Shown here: one piece after another, positions 20,350 to 31,000 of the stretch
Layout of the letters: each line of letters starts with the position of its first letter
How positions within the stretch are numbered: position 1 is the first letter of the stretch
Source of the DNA: Rhineura floridana
Taxonomy: Eukaryota; Chordata; Lepidosauria; Squamata; Rhineuridae
Length of the DNA stretch: 64,000 nucleotides
NCBI RefSeq assembly: GCF_030035675.1
Contig: NC_084482.1
Span: 222,376,943 to 222,440,942, forward strand
Reading direction: 5' to 3'
Translations under genes and position numbers: made by a program
Notes under the pieces: model-generated
What the model saw: the letters and a program-made list of their open reading frames with translations, nothing else
What the model was told of the DNA's origin: nothing
The model's database searches: none

Positions 20350-20789
20350 CTTTCCAATTAAAAATTTTAATCAAACAAAACTTTTGATGGAAAGAGCACC
20401 CAAATGTAGAAATGGCTCTAGTTTCCATGACAAAATACACAGAGAAGGACAAGGTGAATGTCCTCTGCAAATCATTGCACAAACTTTCCCTCATGGGAAA
20501 ATTTAACATCATGACCACCTCCTCCTCCTCCCTTTGTCACCATGCAGTTACTAAGCTTTCCAATTAAAAAATTAAATCGAATAGAACATTTGATGGAAAG
20601 AGCAGCAAAACAAAGAAATGGCTGCGGTTTCCATGACAGAATACACAGAGAAGGACCATGTGAATGTCCTTTGCAATAGTTCCAAAAACTTTAGCCCATG
20701 GGAAAATTTAACATAGACCCAAATTTTACTGTGTCATCATCTGCCATGAAGATCCATCTTGAAAGCCTGGTCCCAATTGTTAACTCTAT

Positions 20790-21345
20790 TTCACATTGCT
20801 GAGGCTTGGAGCTAACCTTGCTTGTGACATCATAAATGACATCATTAAGTTCATGGTATTAGTTTTGGTTTACAAATCCCTATACAGCTTGGGACCAGGA
20901 TACCTGAAAGTTCATCTTATGCCTTATTTACCCAGTCAGTCACTGCTGGCTGCAGGTGAGGCCCTCCTGCGGATACCAACTTATCAGGAGGGTTCTTCCT
21001 CGAAACATGGAAAATGGACCTTTAGTGTGGTGGTGCCTACCCTTTGGAATTCCCCTTCCCTATTAGACAGCTACCATCTCTGTTATCTTCTTGGTGCATA
21101 CCGAAGACCTTCCTCTTTCAACAAGCGTTTTAAGTAGAGACTTTATCCCAGTCTGTGTCTGCATTGGAATTGCTTTTTAATATGTCTTAAAGCTTCTTTA
21201 ACATATGTTTTTTTAATATGTATTTAAAGATGTTTTGTATGAATGTATTTGAAAGTTTTTTTAAATGTTTAGAGTGTTTTTAGTGTTTTGTTTGCCGCTC
21301 TGGGCTCCTTCTGGCAGGAAGGGTGGGATATAAATTTAATAAATA
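20790..21345 (+). mobile_element. L2-like LINE (family b) 3' end
   Basis: RT C-terminus with VLVYKSLYSLGPGYLKVHL, EALLRIPTYQEG and KWTFSVVVPTLWNSP, then the family-b tail (GCTCCTTCTGGCAGGAAGG, GGGATATAAATTTAAT). Links the family-b tails elsewhere in the window to L2 coding sequence. Confidence 0.88.
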
Positions 21346-21545
21346 AATAATATTAAATAAAATTATGATGTACTTTATTCATCCATCTCCATGATAACAA
21401 CCAGCAGTATGGATTGAGACCAATGCTCACTCTACAACTGGGATTATGGCAGTTTAGAAATGATAGAAAATGGTAAATGATGTCTGAAAAATCTTTGAGG
21501 CCCTGCTGGAATTATTATAAAGGGAAAGAAGATCTAGAATGGATT

Positions 21546-23284
21546 ATTTTTTATTTATTTTATTTATTTAATTAAGCTTATATACCGCCCGACTAGCAAC
21601 AGCTCTCTGGGCAGTGAACATTAAAAATACAATAAAAATAACACGAAACTGTACACAAAACTGTACAGTCTAAAATCAAAATATAATAATTTACAATTAA
21701 CAGGAATTAAAATGCCTCAGAGAAGAGAAAGGTTTTAACCTGGCGCCGAAAAGATGATAGTGTCGGCGCCAGGCGCACCTCCTCACGAAGACCATTCCAT
21801 AGTTCGGGGGCCACCACTGAGAAGGCCCTAGATCTTGTCACCACTCTCCGGGCTTCCCTATGAGTCAGAACCCGGAGGAGGGCCTTCGTAGTAGACCGTA
21901 GTGTACGGGCCGGTTCATATCGGGAGAGGCGTTCCGACAGATATCGTGGTCCCACGCCGTATAAGGCTTTATAGGTAAGTACCAACACTTTGAATCTGGC
22001 CCGGAAGCATATTGGAAGCCAGTGCAAACGGGCTAGCACAGGTGTTATATGCTCAGACCGCTTAGTTCTTGTTAGCAGTCTGGCTGCCGCATTTTGCACT
22101 AGCTGTAGCTTCCGAATCGTCTTCAAAGGTAGCCCTACGTAAAGCGCATTGCAGTAGTCCAGACGCGAGGTTACCATAGCATGTACCACTGATGAGAGGT
22201 CCTCCTTACTCAGATAGGGACGTAGCTGGGCTACCAACCGAAGTTGGTAGAACGCATTCCGGGCCACCGAGGCTACATGAGCCTCAAGTGTGAGGGAAGA
22301 GTCTAAGATGACTCCCAGACTACGCACCTGTTCCTTTAGGGGGAGTGTAACCCCATCCAGGACAGGGTATATATCCACCATCCGATCAGAGAAACCATCC
22401 ACCAACAGCATCTCAGTCTTGTCAGGATTGAGTCTCAGTTTGTTAGTTCTCATCCAGTCCATTGTCGCAGCCAGGCAACGGTTCAGCACGTCGACTGCCT
22501 CACCTGAAGAAGATGTAAAGGAGAAGTAGAGCTGCGTGTCATCAGCATACTGATGACAACGCACTCCAAAACTCCTGATGACCGCCCCCAGCAGCTTCAT
22601 ATAAATGTTAAAAAGCATGGGAGACAGAACCGAACCCTGCGGGACCCCACATTGGAGAACCCACGGTGTCGAGCAATGTTCCCCAAGCACTATCTTCTGG
22701 AGACGACCCGCTAAGTAGGAGCGGAACCACTGCCAAGCAGTGCCTCCAACTCCCAATTCCGCAAGCCTCTCCAGAAGGATACCATGGTCAATGGTATCAA
22801 AAGCCGCTGAGAGGTCAAGGTGAATCAACAGAGTTACACTCCCTCTGTCTCTCTCCCGACATAGGTCATCAAACAGGGCGACCAAGGCAGTCTCAGTGCC
22901 AAAACCAGGCCTGAACCCCGATTGAAATGGATCTAGATAATCGGTTTCATCCAATAGCGCCTGGAGCTGGTCAGCAACCACACGTTCCAGGATCTTGCCC
23001 AGGAACGGAACATTGGCTACTGGTCTGTAGCTGCTGACATCCTCTGGGTCCAAGGAAGTTTTTTTCAGGAGTGGTCTCACTGCCGCCTCTTTCAGACAGC
23101 CAGGGACCACTCCCTCTCGTAAAGAGGCATTAATCACTTCCTTGGCCCAGCCAACTGTTCCTTCCTTGCTAGTTTTAATTAGCCAAGAGGGGCAAGGATC
23201 CATTACTGAAGTGGTACCGAAATGAGTGATTATGTCACTCATGCGGGTGGTAGTGGTTTCACGTCTTTTCCAATTCATACTTGT
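21546..23284 (-). mobile_element. L2-like LINE (family a), long copy with intact RT frame
   Basis: The 3' end at 21546 has TTTATTTATTT and GCCCGACTAGCAACAGCTC on the plus strand. The copy is truncated at its 5' end near 23284. It carries one unbroken frame of 523 codons covering the whole reverse-transcriptase domain and C-terminal region, so it is a young copy. Confidence 0.95.
21707..23278 (-). CDS. L2-clade LINE ORF2 fragment: reverse transcriptase, 523 aa
   Basis: Reverse transcriptase that would copy LINE RNA into target DNA. The order follows the CR1/L2 superclade: SSYRPVANVPFLGKILERVV (RT motif region 1), QSGFRPGFGTETALVALFDD, LDLSAAFDTIDHGILLERL (catalytic Asp), CGVPQGSVLSPMLFNIYMK, HQYADDTQLYFSF (YADD catalytic pair), LRLNPDKTEMLL, SLGVILDSSLTLE. 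The C-terminal [44 protein letters not shown] and [10 protein letters not shown] blocks are typical of L2. The N-terminal endonuclease is missing through 5' truncation. No stop or frameshift interrupts the 523 codons. The N-terminal Met is simply the first in the truncated frame. Confidence 0.9.
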   Translation of the reverse strand: MNWKRRETTTTRMSDIITHFGTTSVMDPCPSWLIKTSKEGTVGWAKEVINASLREGVVPGCLKEAAVRPLLKKTSLDPEDVSSYRPVANVPFLGKILERVVADQLQALLDETDYLDPFQSGFRPGFGTETALVALFDDLCRERDRGSVTLLIHLDLSAAFDTIDHGILLERLAELGVGGTAWQWFRSYLAGRLQKIVLGEHCSTPWVLQCGVPQGSVLSPMLFNIYMKLLGAVIRSFGVRCHQYADDTQLYFSFTSSSGEAVDVLNRCLAATMDWMRTNKLRLNPDKTEMLLVDGFSDRMVDIYPVLDGVTLPLKEQVRSLGVILDSSLTLEAHVASVARNAFYQLRLVAQLRPYLSKEDLSSVVHAMVTSRLDYCNALYVGLPLKTIRKLQLVQNAAARLLTRTKRSEHITPVLARLHWLPICFRARFKVLVLTYKALYGVGPRYLSERLSRYEPARTLRSTTKALLRVLTHREARRVVTRSRAFSVVAPELWNGLREEVRLAPTLSSFRRQVKTFLFSEAF

Positions 23285-23979
23285 GCATAGAAATAAAATG
23301 TGTGATCACCTGTGTGGTTTAATAATGTACCTATAGCCAACAGATATTTCTACCAAACTTTAAAAAGCAGGGAAATTGGGCAGCTATAGTGAATGCAACA
23401 GGGCAGCAGGAGGCCTGACCTCCTCTCTGAGATATTGTACTGGCCTATGAATCTGTAAAAATGCAAACACAATTTGCGTTGGTCTTTCACAGTCCAATCC
23501 ACTTCCTGTGTAGTTTGGAAGAACTGGGTAAAATGTGCCTCTAAGCATATGGTGGATACTATGCTCAGTACTTGGTGCCCATTTGGACACAACAAAATGG
23601 CCAGTTTGAACCCCTAAATAGCCAGGTTTGGCCGATTCAAATCACATATCCATACCTCCAGGAGACAAAGGTTATTTCCAGATGGTTGGGGCCTCATAGC
23701 ACTTTCAAGCTATACGTGGAATTAGAATTTTGTCTTTCCATACTTTGGGGGTATTGTACTTTTTCTGTGCTTCCTGCCATATTCCATCTACCTTACTGGG
23801 AATTACATTGACATGGGAGGAGGGAAAGGTAAAGGACAATATGTATCAGAAGCCATTTTTACACACACCCCAATTAGTCTTTTTTATTGGTCATTTACAT
23901 GATTTGTACTGCAGTGGATTTCCAGACTATTTTCCCAAATGATGTCATATTTCAAAAGAACTTATTCAGGGTGCATTTT
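23285..23979. other. V2R 3' flank, nothing else recognised
   Basis: No repeat or gene recognised. It lies downstream of the V2R stop codon. Confidence 0.35.
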
Positions 23980-24065
23980 AGACTGGAGTATCTGGCAGGA
24001 ACCAGGAAAGTAGCCACAGATACAGTTTGTCCTGTAGAATAATTTCACACAATCTGCAACATCAA
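23980..24065. repeat. V2R 3'-flank segment duplicated at 39721-39805
   Basis: GGAACCAGGAAAGTAGCCAC, AGATACAGTTTGTCCTGTAG and AATAATTTCACACAATCTGC recur almost identically at 39721-39805, same orientation. Confidence 0.85.
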
Positions 24066-24122
24066 AAGCATTGCACCTTGTGCTTGCTAAATGATGAACA
24101 GGAAACAAATGTTTCATAACAA

Positions 24123-25033
24123 TCAAATTTCTGCTTTTGTTTTTGTTGATAGATGCTCCTTTGTATTCAGATGAGGCCTCAGGACAATAATGTAGCACTT
24201 GGGAATGAAGATGCAGCCCAGAAGACCAGCACTGGAGGCCAAGATGGAGAAGACCTGCACGGCTACCATGTATTTCCCCTTCGTGCTCAGGTAGGTGGGC
24301 ACAAAGGAAACCCAAACACTGCAGAAGACCAGCATGCTGAAGGTGATCAGCTTGGCTTCATTGAAGGCCCCAGGCAGTTTCCTGGCTAGGAAAGCCACTG
24401 TGAAGCAGATGGCAGCCAAGAAGCCCATGTAGCCAAGAGCAACATAAAACATGGCAACAGTCCCTTCATTGCATTGGAGGATGATCACTCCAGGCTGCGA
24501 GTGCATGTCAGACTCTGGGAATGGGGGAGCGGTCCCCAGCCAGATAGTGCAGATGACAATTTGGACACTGGAACAGAAAATAATAATGGAGTTGGTCAGA
24601 CTCTTCCCCAGCCATCTCCTCACCCTCTTCCCTGGCTTTGTGGCAAGGAAGGCCAGCACCACAGTGAAGGTTTTTGCCAACACAGAAGAGACGGCAACGG
24701 AGAAGTTGATGCTGAAGACCAATTGTCGAAGAAGGCATGTCGCTTTCCTTGGCTGTCCAATGAAGAGGAAGGAGGACAAAAAGGAAAGCAGGAGGGAGAC
24801 GAGGAGGATATAGGAGAGGTCTCTGTTGTTGGCTTTGACTATTGGAGTGTCTAGGAATTTACTGAAGATTCCTAACACAATGCCAGTTATCAAAGAGAAG
24901 AATAGGGTCAAGGAAGCCAAGAGGATCCCCAAATATTCTTCATAGGCCAGGAAGGTGATAGCCTTGGGGATACATTGATCTCGATCCCTGTTTGGATGCT
25001 GATCTTCTGGACACCTAGTACAATGCTCTGCAT
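24123..25033 (-). CDS. V2R exon 6: seven-transmembrane domain
   Basis: 911 nt, acceptor TTCTTTGCAG. Codes residues 562-864: [15 protein letters not shown] (last cysteines of the linker), then helices starting [18 protein letters not shown]. The third-helix region has [13 protein letters not shown], then [20 protein letters not shown] (helix 6 region) and KCYIIVLRP at the end of helix 7. The short hydrophilic C-terminus ends KTKAEI. Motifs such as FNEAK and PKCY are class C hallmarks. Confidence 0.95.
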
Positions 25034-28000
25034 CTGCAAAGAACAAGAGTAATATCTCCCTTCAATCCATCTGTACCAATTTTAATTTACAGAAGGAAGT
25101 AATAAAGTGGTTCACCTACATCTAAAAAACCCTACATATTATAAAAATCAGTAATATTAATAAAATCATTGCCTCAGACCTAGGTGATCAGATACTTGTA
25201 TCAAGCATATTGCATGTTAACGGTAAGCTTGGGAAACTGGTATGTCTTCAATTGGTGGTGAAAACACCCCACAATGTGTGTTCACATGATCTCAACAGGG
25301 AGAATATTCCACATGATAGGTACCACAATGGAGATGATGATGATGATTATCTTTATTTATACCCCGTCATTTTTCCAAAACTGGAACTCATGGCAGCTTC
25401 CAGATAAAAAATACATATAATTAAAAACATACAAAGTCTATATTAAAATAAGATTAAACTATTTCCAATATTAAAACCATACACACATATAGCTAAAAAA
25501 GATTGTCCTCTTTTGTGCTACTTCACGCAACTGGAAGCAAGTGTTCCTAGGTTTTTTTAACTGTGTGTGTTTCAGTTTTTGGCAATAGATGTGTAGTTGT
25601 AATCAATGCGTTTGGTTTGGCTTAATTTCTAAAAAATAGCTGTGAAGTCAATCTTATCTTAAAATCATATTTCAGCCATCTTACATGAAAACTGTTCCCC
25701 TGTCCATAGATGTGCATATAATCACTTGGGGTTATTTGTGTGTGAGGAGACAATGGCATTCTGCACATGTGTACTTATTTTCAAAATAGATGCCATAAAA
25801 ATGTGACTGTGACAAAAATAGCAAAGTTATAGAACTGAATATGTTACCAGTTGCCACTGGTTATCGGGACAAAGCTATATGAGACATTTGTGCCTGAAAA
25901 CTTAATCACATTTTGGAGATCATGATGGCCGTAGCATGAAGTTTGACCAGAACATTTCTGCATGAGTGCTGTTGGATTTCCCAGTACGGAAGATTCTCCC
26001 ACTCTATGTAGGCTTCTAAAGCTCATGGAACGTGACCCAGCAAGAAAGCATATATGCACACAAAAGGAAAATGCACATGGGTAATGAAGCGGGGTGCACT
26101 TTGCATGTGAATAATCACATACCACTGGGTAGTTCTAAATTTCCCCTTTTAAAAAGCCCTGGATATCTGTGTGAATCATTGCCTTCTTCCCCAAGGGTGA
26201 TCCTTTCCACTGGAGTCACCCACCTTCCAGAGTGGAGATGGTCCCCTCTGCACAGGGAACACAATCATAGCAGCATAGTGGCTCTCCTTCCTGAACCCTC
26301 TTGATGAATCCGGGGCGGCAGCTTTCCACACACCTGGAAGGAGGCAGGGTCTAAGCATGAAGACAAGGAGAGTGAAGGAAAATATATTTTATCTAAATTA
26401 ACTATGGGGACCTCTAATCACAGATTTAACTTAAGAATATAAGAAGAGCCTGCTGGATCAGGCCAATGGCCCATCTAGTCCAGCATTTTGTTTATCACAC
26501 TGGCCAACCAGTTGCCCATGGGAAGCTCACAAGCAGGACCTGAGTGCAAAGATCACTCTTCCCTCCTGCAGTTTCCAGCAACTGGTATTCAGAAGCCTAG
26601 TGCCTCTGCCAATGAGACAGCATACCAACCATGGCTAGTAGCCATTGATAGCCTTATCTGCCATGAATTTATCTAATCCTCTGTCAAAGCCATCCAGGTT
26701 GGTGATAATCACTGCCTGTTGTGGGAGCGAAATCCATAGTTAAACTATGTACTATGTAAAGAAGTACTTTCTTTTGTTCGTCCTGAATCTTCCAGGATTC
26801 ATCTTCATTGAATGGTCATCATTTCTAGTGTGATGAGAGAAGTAGAAATTTTTTTCTCTATCCACCATTTCACATGCTATGCATCACTTTATACCTTTCT
26901 ATCATATCACCTCTTCCTTGCCTTTTCTCTTAACTAAAAAGCCCCAAATATCACATCATTTCCTCAGAGGGGAGTTGCTCCATCCCCTTGATCATTTTGT
27001 TTTCCCTTTTCTGAACCTTTTCCAGCTCTACAATATCATTTTTGAGTTGAGGTGTCCAGAACTATACACAATGTTCCAAATGTGGCCACACCATAGATTT
27101 GAACTTGAAGCTTGTAAGAAAGATTAAACCTGAGACACTGAAAGAACTGCGTTGTCACTTGAAGTCCAAGTGATGCTTAAAGAGCACCGTGCTATATGGC
27201 AATGCAGGACTGGGCCTCCTCTGTTGTGGCACCCCAAATGTAGAAACTCATTTGTCTGTCTTCCTCGTAACACACCATGGATTCTAATGAATACATATAC
27301 TTTTGCAGGAACTTGCCTCTATGCAGTAGCTTTGATGCACAATAGACCTCGGTCTGAGATCTGGAATAACTGCTGAACATTGGAGTTGACAGGCATCTGA
27401 AGACACCCCATACAGAGCATGGTTCACTTGTCAGAGTTAAGGGATGGGAAATACAATGAAATGAAAGACATGACGACACTAAATTGTTCAGGGTTGTTAA
27501 AACAACAAGGGATTGCGAAGTGCTCCAAAAAGACCTCTCCAAACTGAGTGAATGGGCGGAAAAATGGCAAATGCAATTCAATATAAACAAGTGTAAAATT
27601 ATGCATATTGGAGCAAAAAATCTGAATTTCACATATACGCCCATGGGGTCTGAACTGGCGGTGACCGACCAGGAGAGAGACCTCGGGGTTGTAGTGGACA
27701 GCACGATGAAAATGTCAACCCAGTGTGCGGCAGCTGTGAAAAAGGCAAATTCCATGCTAGCGATAATTAGGAAAGGTATTGAAAATAAAACAGCCGATAT
27801 CATAATGCCGTTGTATAAAAGGTTCAGAAGAGGGCAACCAGAATGATCAAGGGGATGGAGCGACTCCCTTACGAGGAAAGGTTGCAGCATTGGGGGCTTT
27901 TTAGTTTAGAGAAAAGGCGGGTCAGAGGAGACATGATAGAAGTGTATAAAATTATGCATGGCATTGAGAAAGTGGATAGAGAAAAGTTCTTCTCCCTCTC

Positions 28001-31000
28001 TCAGAATACTAGAACTCGTGGACATTCAAAGAAGCTGAATGTTGGAAGATTCAGGACAGACAAAAGGAAGTACTTCTTTACTCAGCGCATAGTTAAACTA
28101 TGGAATTTGCTCCCACAAGATGCAGTAATGGCCACCAGCTTGGATGGCTTTAAAAGAAGATTAGACCAATTCATGGAGGACAGGGCTATCAATGGCTACT
28201 AGCCATGATGGCTGTGCTCTGCCACCCTAGTCAGAGGCAGCATGCTTCTGAAAACCAGTTGCCGGAAACCTCAGGAGGGGAGAGTGTTCTTGCACTCGGG
28301 TCCTGCTTGTGGGCTTCCCCCAGGCACCTGGTTGGCCACTGTGAGAACAGGATGCTGGACTAGATGGGCCACTGGCCTGATCCAGCAGGCTCTTCTTATG
28401 TTCTTATGATTTTTCTCTTACCTGGTTGAGCCATTTGGGCCACACAATGGCCCCCTGGTTGATGGTGAGCTGTAGGCCTGTGGGTCCCTTATTGCATAAA
28501 CTCCCAAACTTAATCCTAAGGATGGAGGTATTGGGGAACACCACCAAGTTCACAACATCCAAGTTGGCTCCCAGTTCCCCATTCTCAGTGAAATACTCGC
28601 TGTCAATGGAAGAATTGTAAAACTGCGGGCTTCTCAGGAAACGGTGGAGCTAGAATAGGAGAGAAAACAGCAGCCTTTAGAATATGGGAAACCATACTGT
28701 CTGTCCATTCTGCCCCCTATTATGCTTGTAGTATTCTGACTTGGGAAGGTTGCAGACTCAAGTAGCTGTGTGTCTTTTCAAAATGTTTACAAGGGGCCTT
28801 GTTTCATTCCTGAATGTCCTCTATCTACTTTAGGAGTTTGGGAAGACACATAAACACTCTCAGAGCTTGGTGTCGCCTTACTCAAGTGGAAGGCCAGGGC
28901 AGTCACTTCACACAGTACATTTTTTGCATTTTTAAAGGGCAGCAAATTGTAAATTAAAGTTAAATGCAGCACAATCCTAACCATGTCTACTCAGAGATTA
29001 TCTCCAGTAAGGCTGGAGGAGGGAGACAGATTCCACAGTGCGACAAGGTAGATGCTAAAGTCAGACCTCAGTCAGGAGACACAAAGGATTGGAGAGATCC
29101 TGTGCAATGCCATCTCCATTGCCCAAGGACTTACTCCAAATGGGCCACTGCAGGCAAAGGGCAGAGTAAGTCCAGTGATGGGGGCTGTGTTCTCCAGGGC
29201 ACAATGTATGAGGCATGAAGTGTGACCTCAAACAGTCTCACAACTGGGTAGCAAAAATTCACCTCTCCTTTACATTTCACATTTTCTCAGATTCTAATTT
29301 GAAGCCAATGATTCTAGTATTGGATGATCAATTGTCATGTTCAGCAGATATGTCTTTGATAGGAAAGGAAATACCTCCCATGGCTGTAGCCTTTGAATTT
29401 CCAGCCTGTCCTTCACCCTCCATGTAGATCTAGATGAATAAACAACATCTAAGGCCCTTGCCACGTCTTGGACAGTGTTGTAAATCCTGTAGCTATCTAG
29501 AGAGAGTATCCTTTCCAGATTTTCTTGGGGCAGCATCTCCAGGTCCTCTCTCTCTCTGCATCTTGTCCAGCCTTTCACTGACAATGCATGCTTTGAATAG
29601 GAACAATTAAAAGCTTTCTCCCTAAACTGCTCTGTAGCAGAGAAGAAGGGCATAGAATCATCATGTGTTGCTCTTTTATTTGTCTTGAGAAAGAAGGAAA
29701 AAATACCATGGATGTGTTGGAAAGATAAGCCACTGTACTTTAATTCCAAGGAGCTGTCCCACATAGTTGTTGTGATCAAGACTTTCCCTACAATCGTTTT
29801 TATGACCTGGTCAAATATTGCTGCTAGAATAAATATTCCCACTGAGACAAAATTAGTCTCTACATAGTAAACAAATACATGGACTTGTGTCCACTTGAGG
29901 AATGGAAGAGGATTGAATGATATTTCATCTATATTCAGTCGTGGGAACCTTTCTGAGATGGCAACACAAATGCCACTCCTGAGGAGCAGAGGCGTCAAGG
30001 TCTTCATGAACCGCTCTCCGTTGTCGGTGTCAAAAGCAGCAAGACCAATGAACGTCCATCCGAAGTGCAGGAGCAGCTTGACAATCCCTGGGTACTGGGC
30101 TTCTTCTGTGGGGACCATCCGGTAGAAAAAAGGGAACTGGGTCTTGTCACTGAGAATAGGAGAGACAGAAGCATAACTGACCTGGGAAGAAAAGAAAGAA
30201 TCATGACTTGTTTTGTTTGAGATGAAAGCTCTTCTTTTCCCCTTTCAGATCAAAACCAAAATGTTCTCATTGTAAAAATAGAATCTTTTTGCCTACACTT
30301 TCTCTGACCTACACGAACAGTTTAATATGCATGAATCCACCAAATTCCTGTTTTATATGCTTTTATACTACTTTTACTGATTGCATGTTGTATTTTTGTT
30401 TGTAGCATTTTGCTACTGTTTGCATGTTCAACACCTGTTAGAGATTTTTAAAATGCTGAGTTTTAAATAAATAAGGAAAACTTCCCTTTATTTAGTCGCA
30501 CAACCAACCGTACAACAGAAACTCTCTTCTGTTCCCCAGAAACACACACACGGTCACATTCAAAACATACATTTAAAGCACATTTAAAGTGCATGGCTGC
30601 CCCTTAAAAAAAGTGTTGTGGGAACTGTAGTTTGCTAAGGATGCTGGGAAATGTGAGGGGTAAACTACAGCTCCCACTATTCTTTTGGAGGAAGCCATGT
30701 GTTATCTTTTCGGCGGCAGGTCAAGACTTTCCTCTTCTCATAGGCATTTCAGAGTGTGTTTTTAAATTGCGTTTTAAAAATGTGTTTTTTTAAATTTGTA
30801 TATTTGTTTTTAATGTTTTTAATTGTTGCGAACCGCCCACAGAGCTTCGGCTATGGGGCAGTAAACAAATGCAATAAATAAATAAATGTGCAACAAATGT
30901 GACCATAGAGAGAAACCAAGAGTGCTTAGAATCCCCCTTTGACACAAAGGGAAGGAAGGGCAGAGGAGGGCAACCCTTGTGGCCATTCCTGCTCTCCTCT

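Larger units (their letters stand above)
19490..20720. repeat. Tandem duplication (about 206-bp offset) with an LTR fossil in the first unit
   Basis: CTTTCCAATTAAAAA, TTGATGGAAAGAGCA, TTTCCATGACA, ATACACAGAGAAGGAC and TGGGAAAATTTAACAT occur twice, at about 20350-20515 and 20556-20720. The sequence just left of 19575 (CTCCTCCTTTTGCACC, ATTATTAAGCTTTC) matches that left of the second unit. Removing the LTR restores a continuous first unit. Confidence 0.8.

Noticed and set aside
24153-24854. Plus-strand frames opposite the V2R last exon
   Set aside because: Antisense shadows of a strongly conserved receptor exon.
26331-26336. Alternative acceptor for V2R exon 5 (CCAG at 26334-26337)
   Set aside because: Would remove the conserved LPPSR segment and break the phase with exon 4; the AG giving a 127-nt exon restores both.
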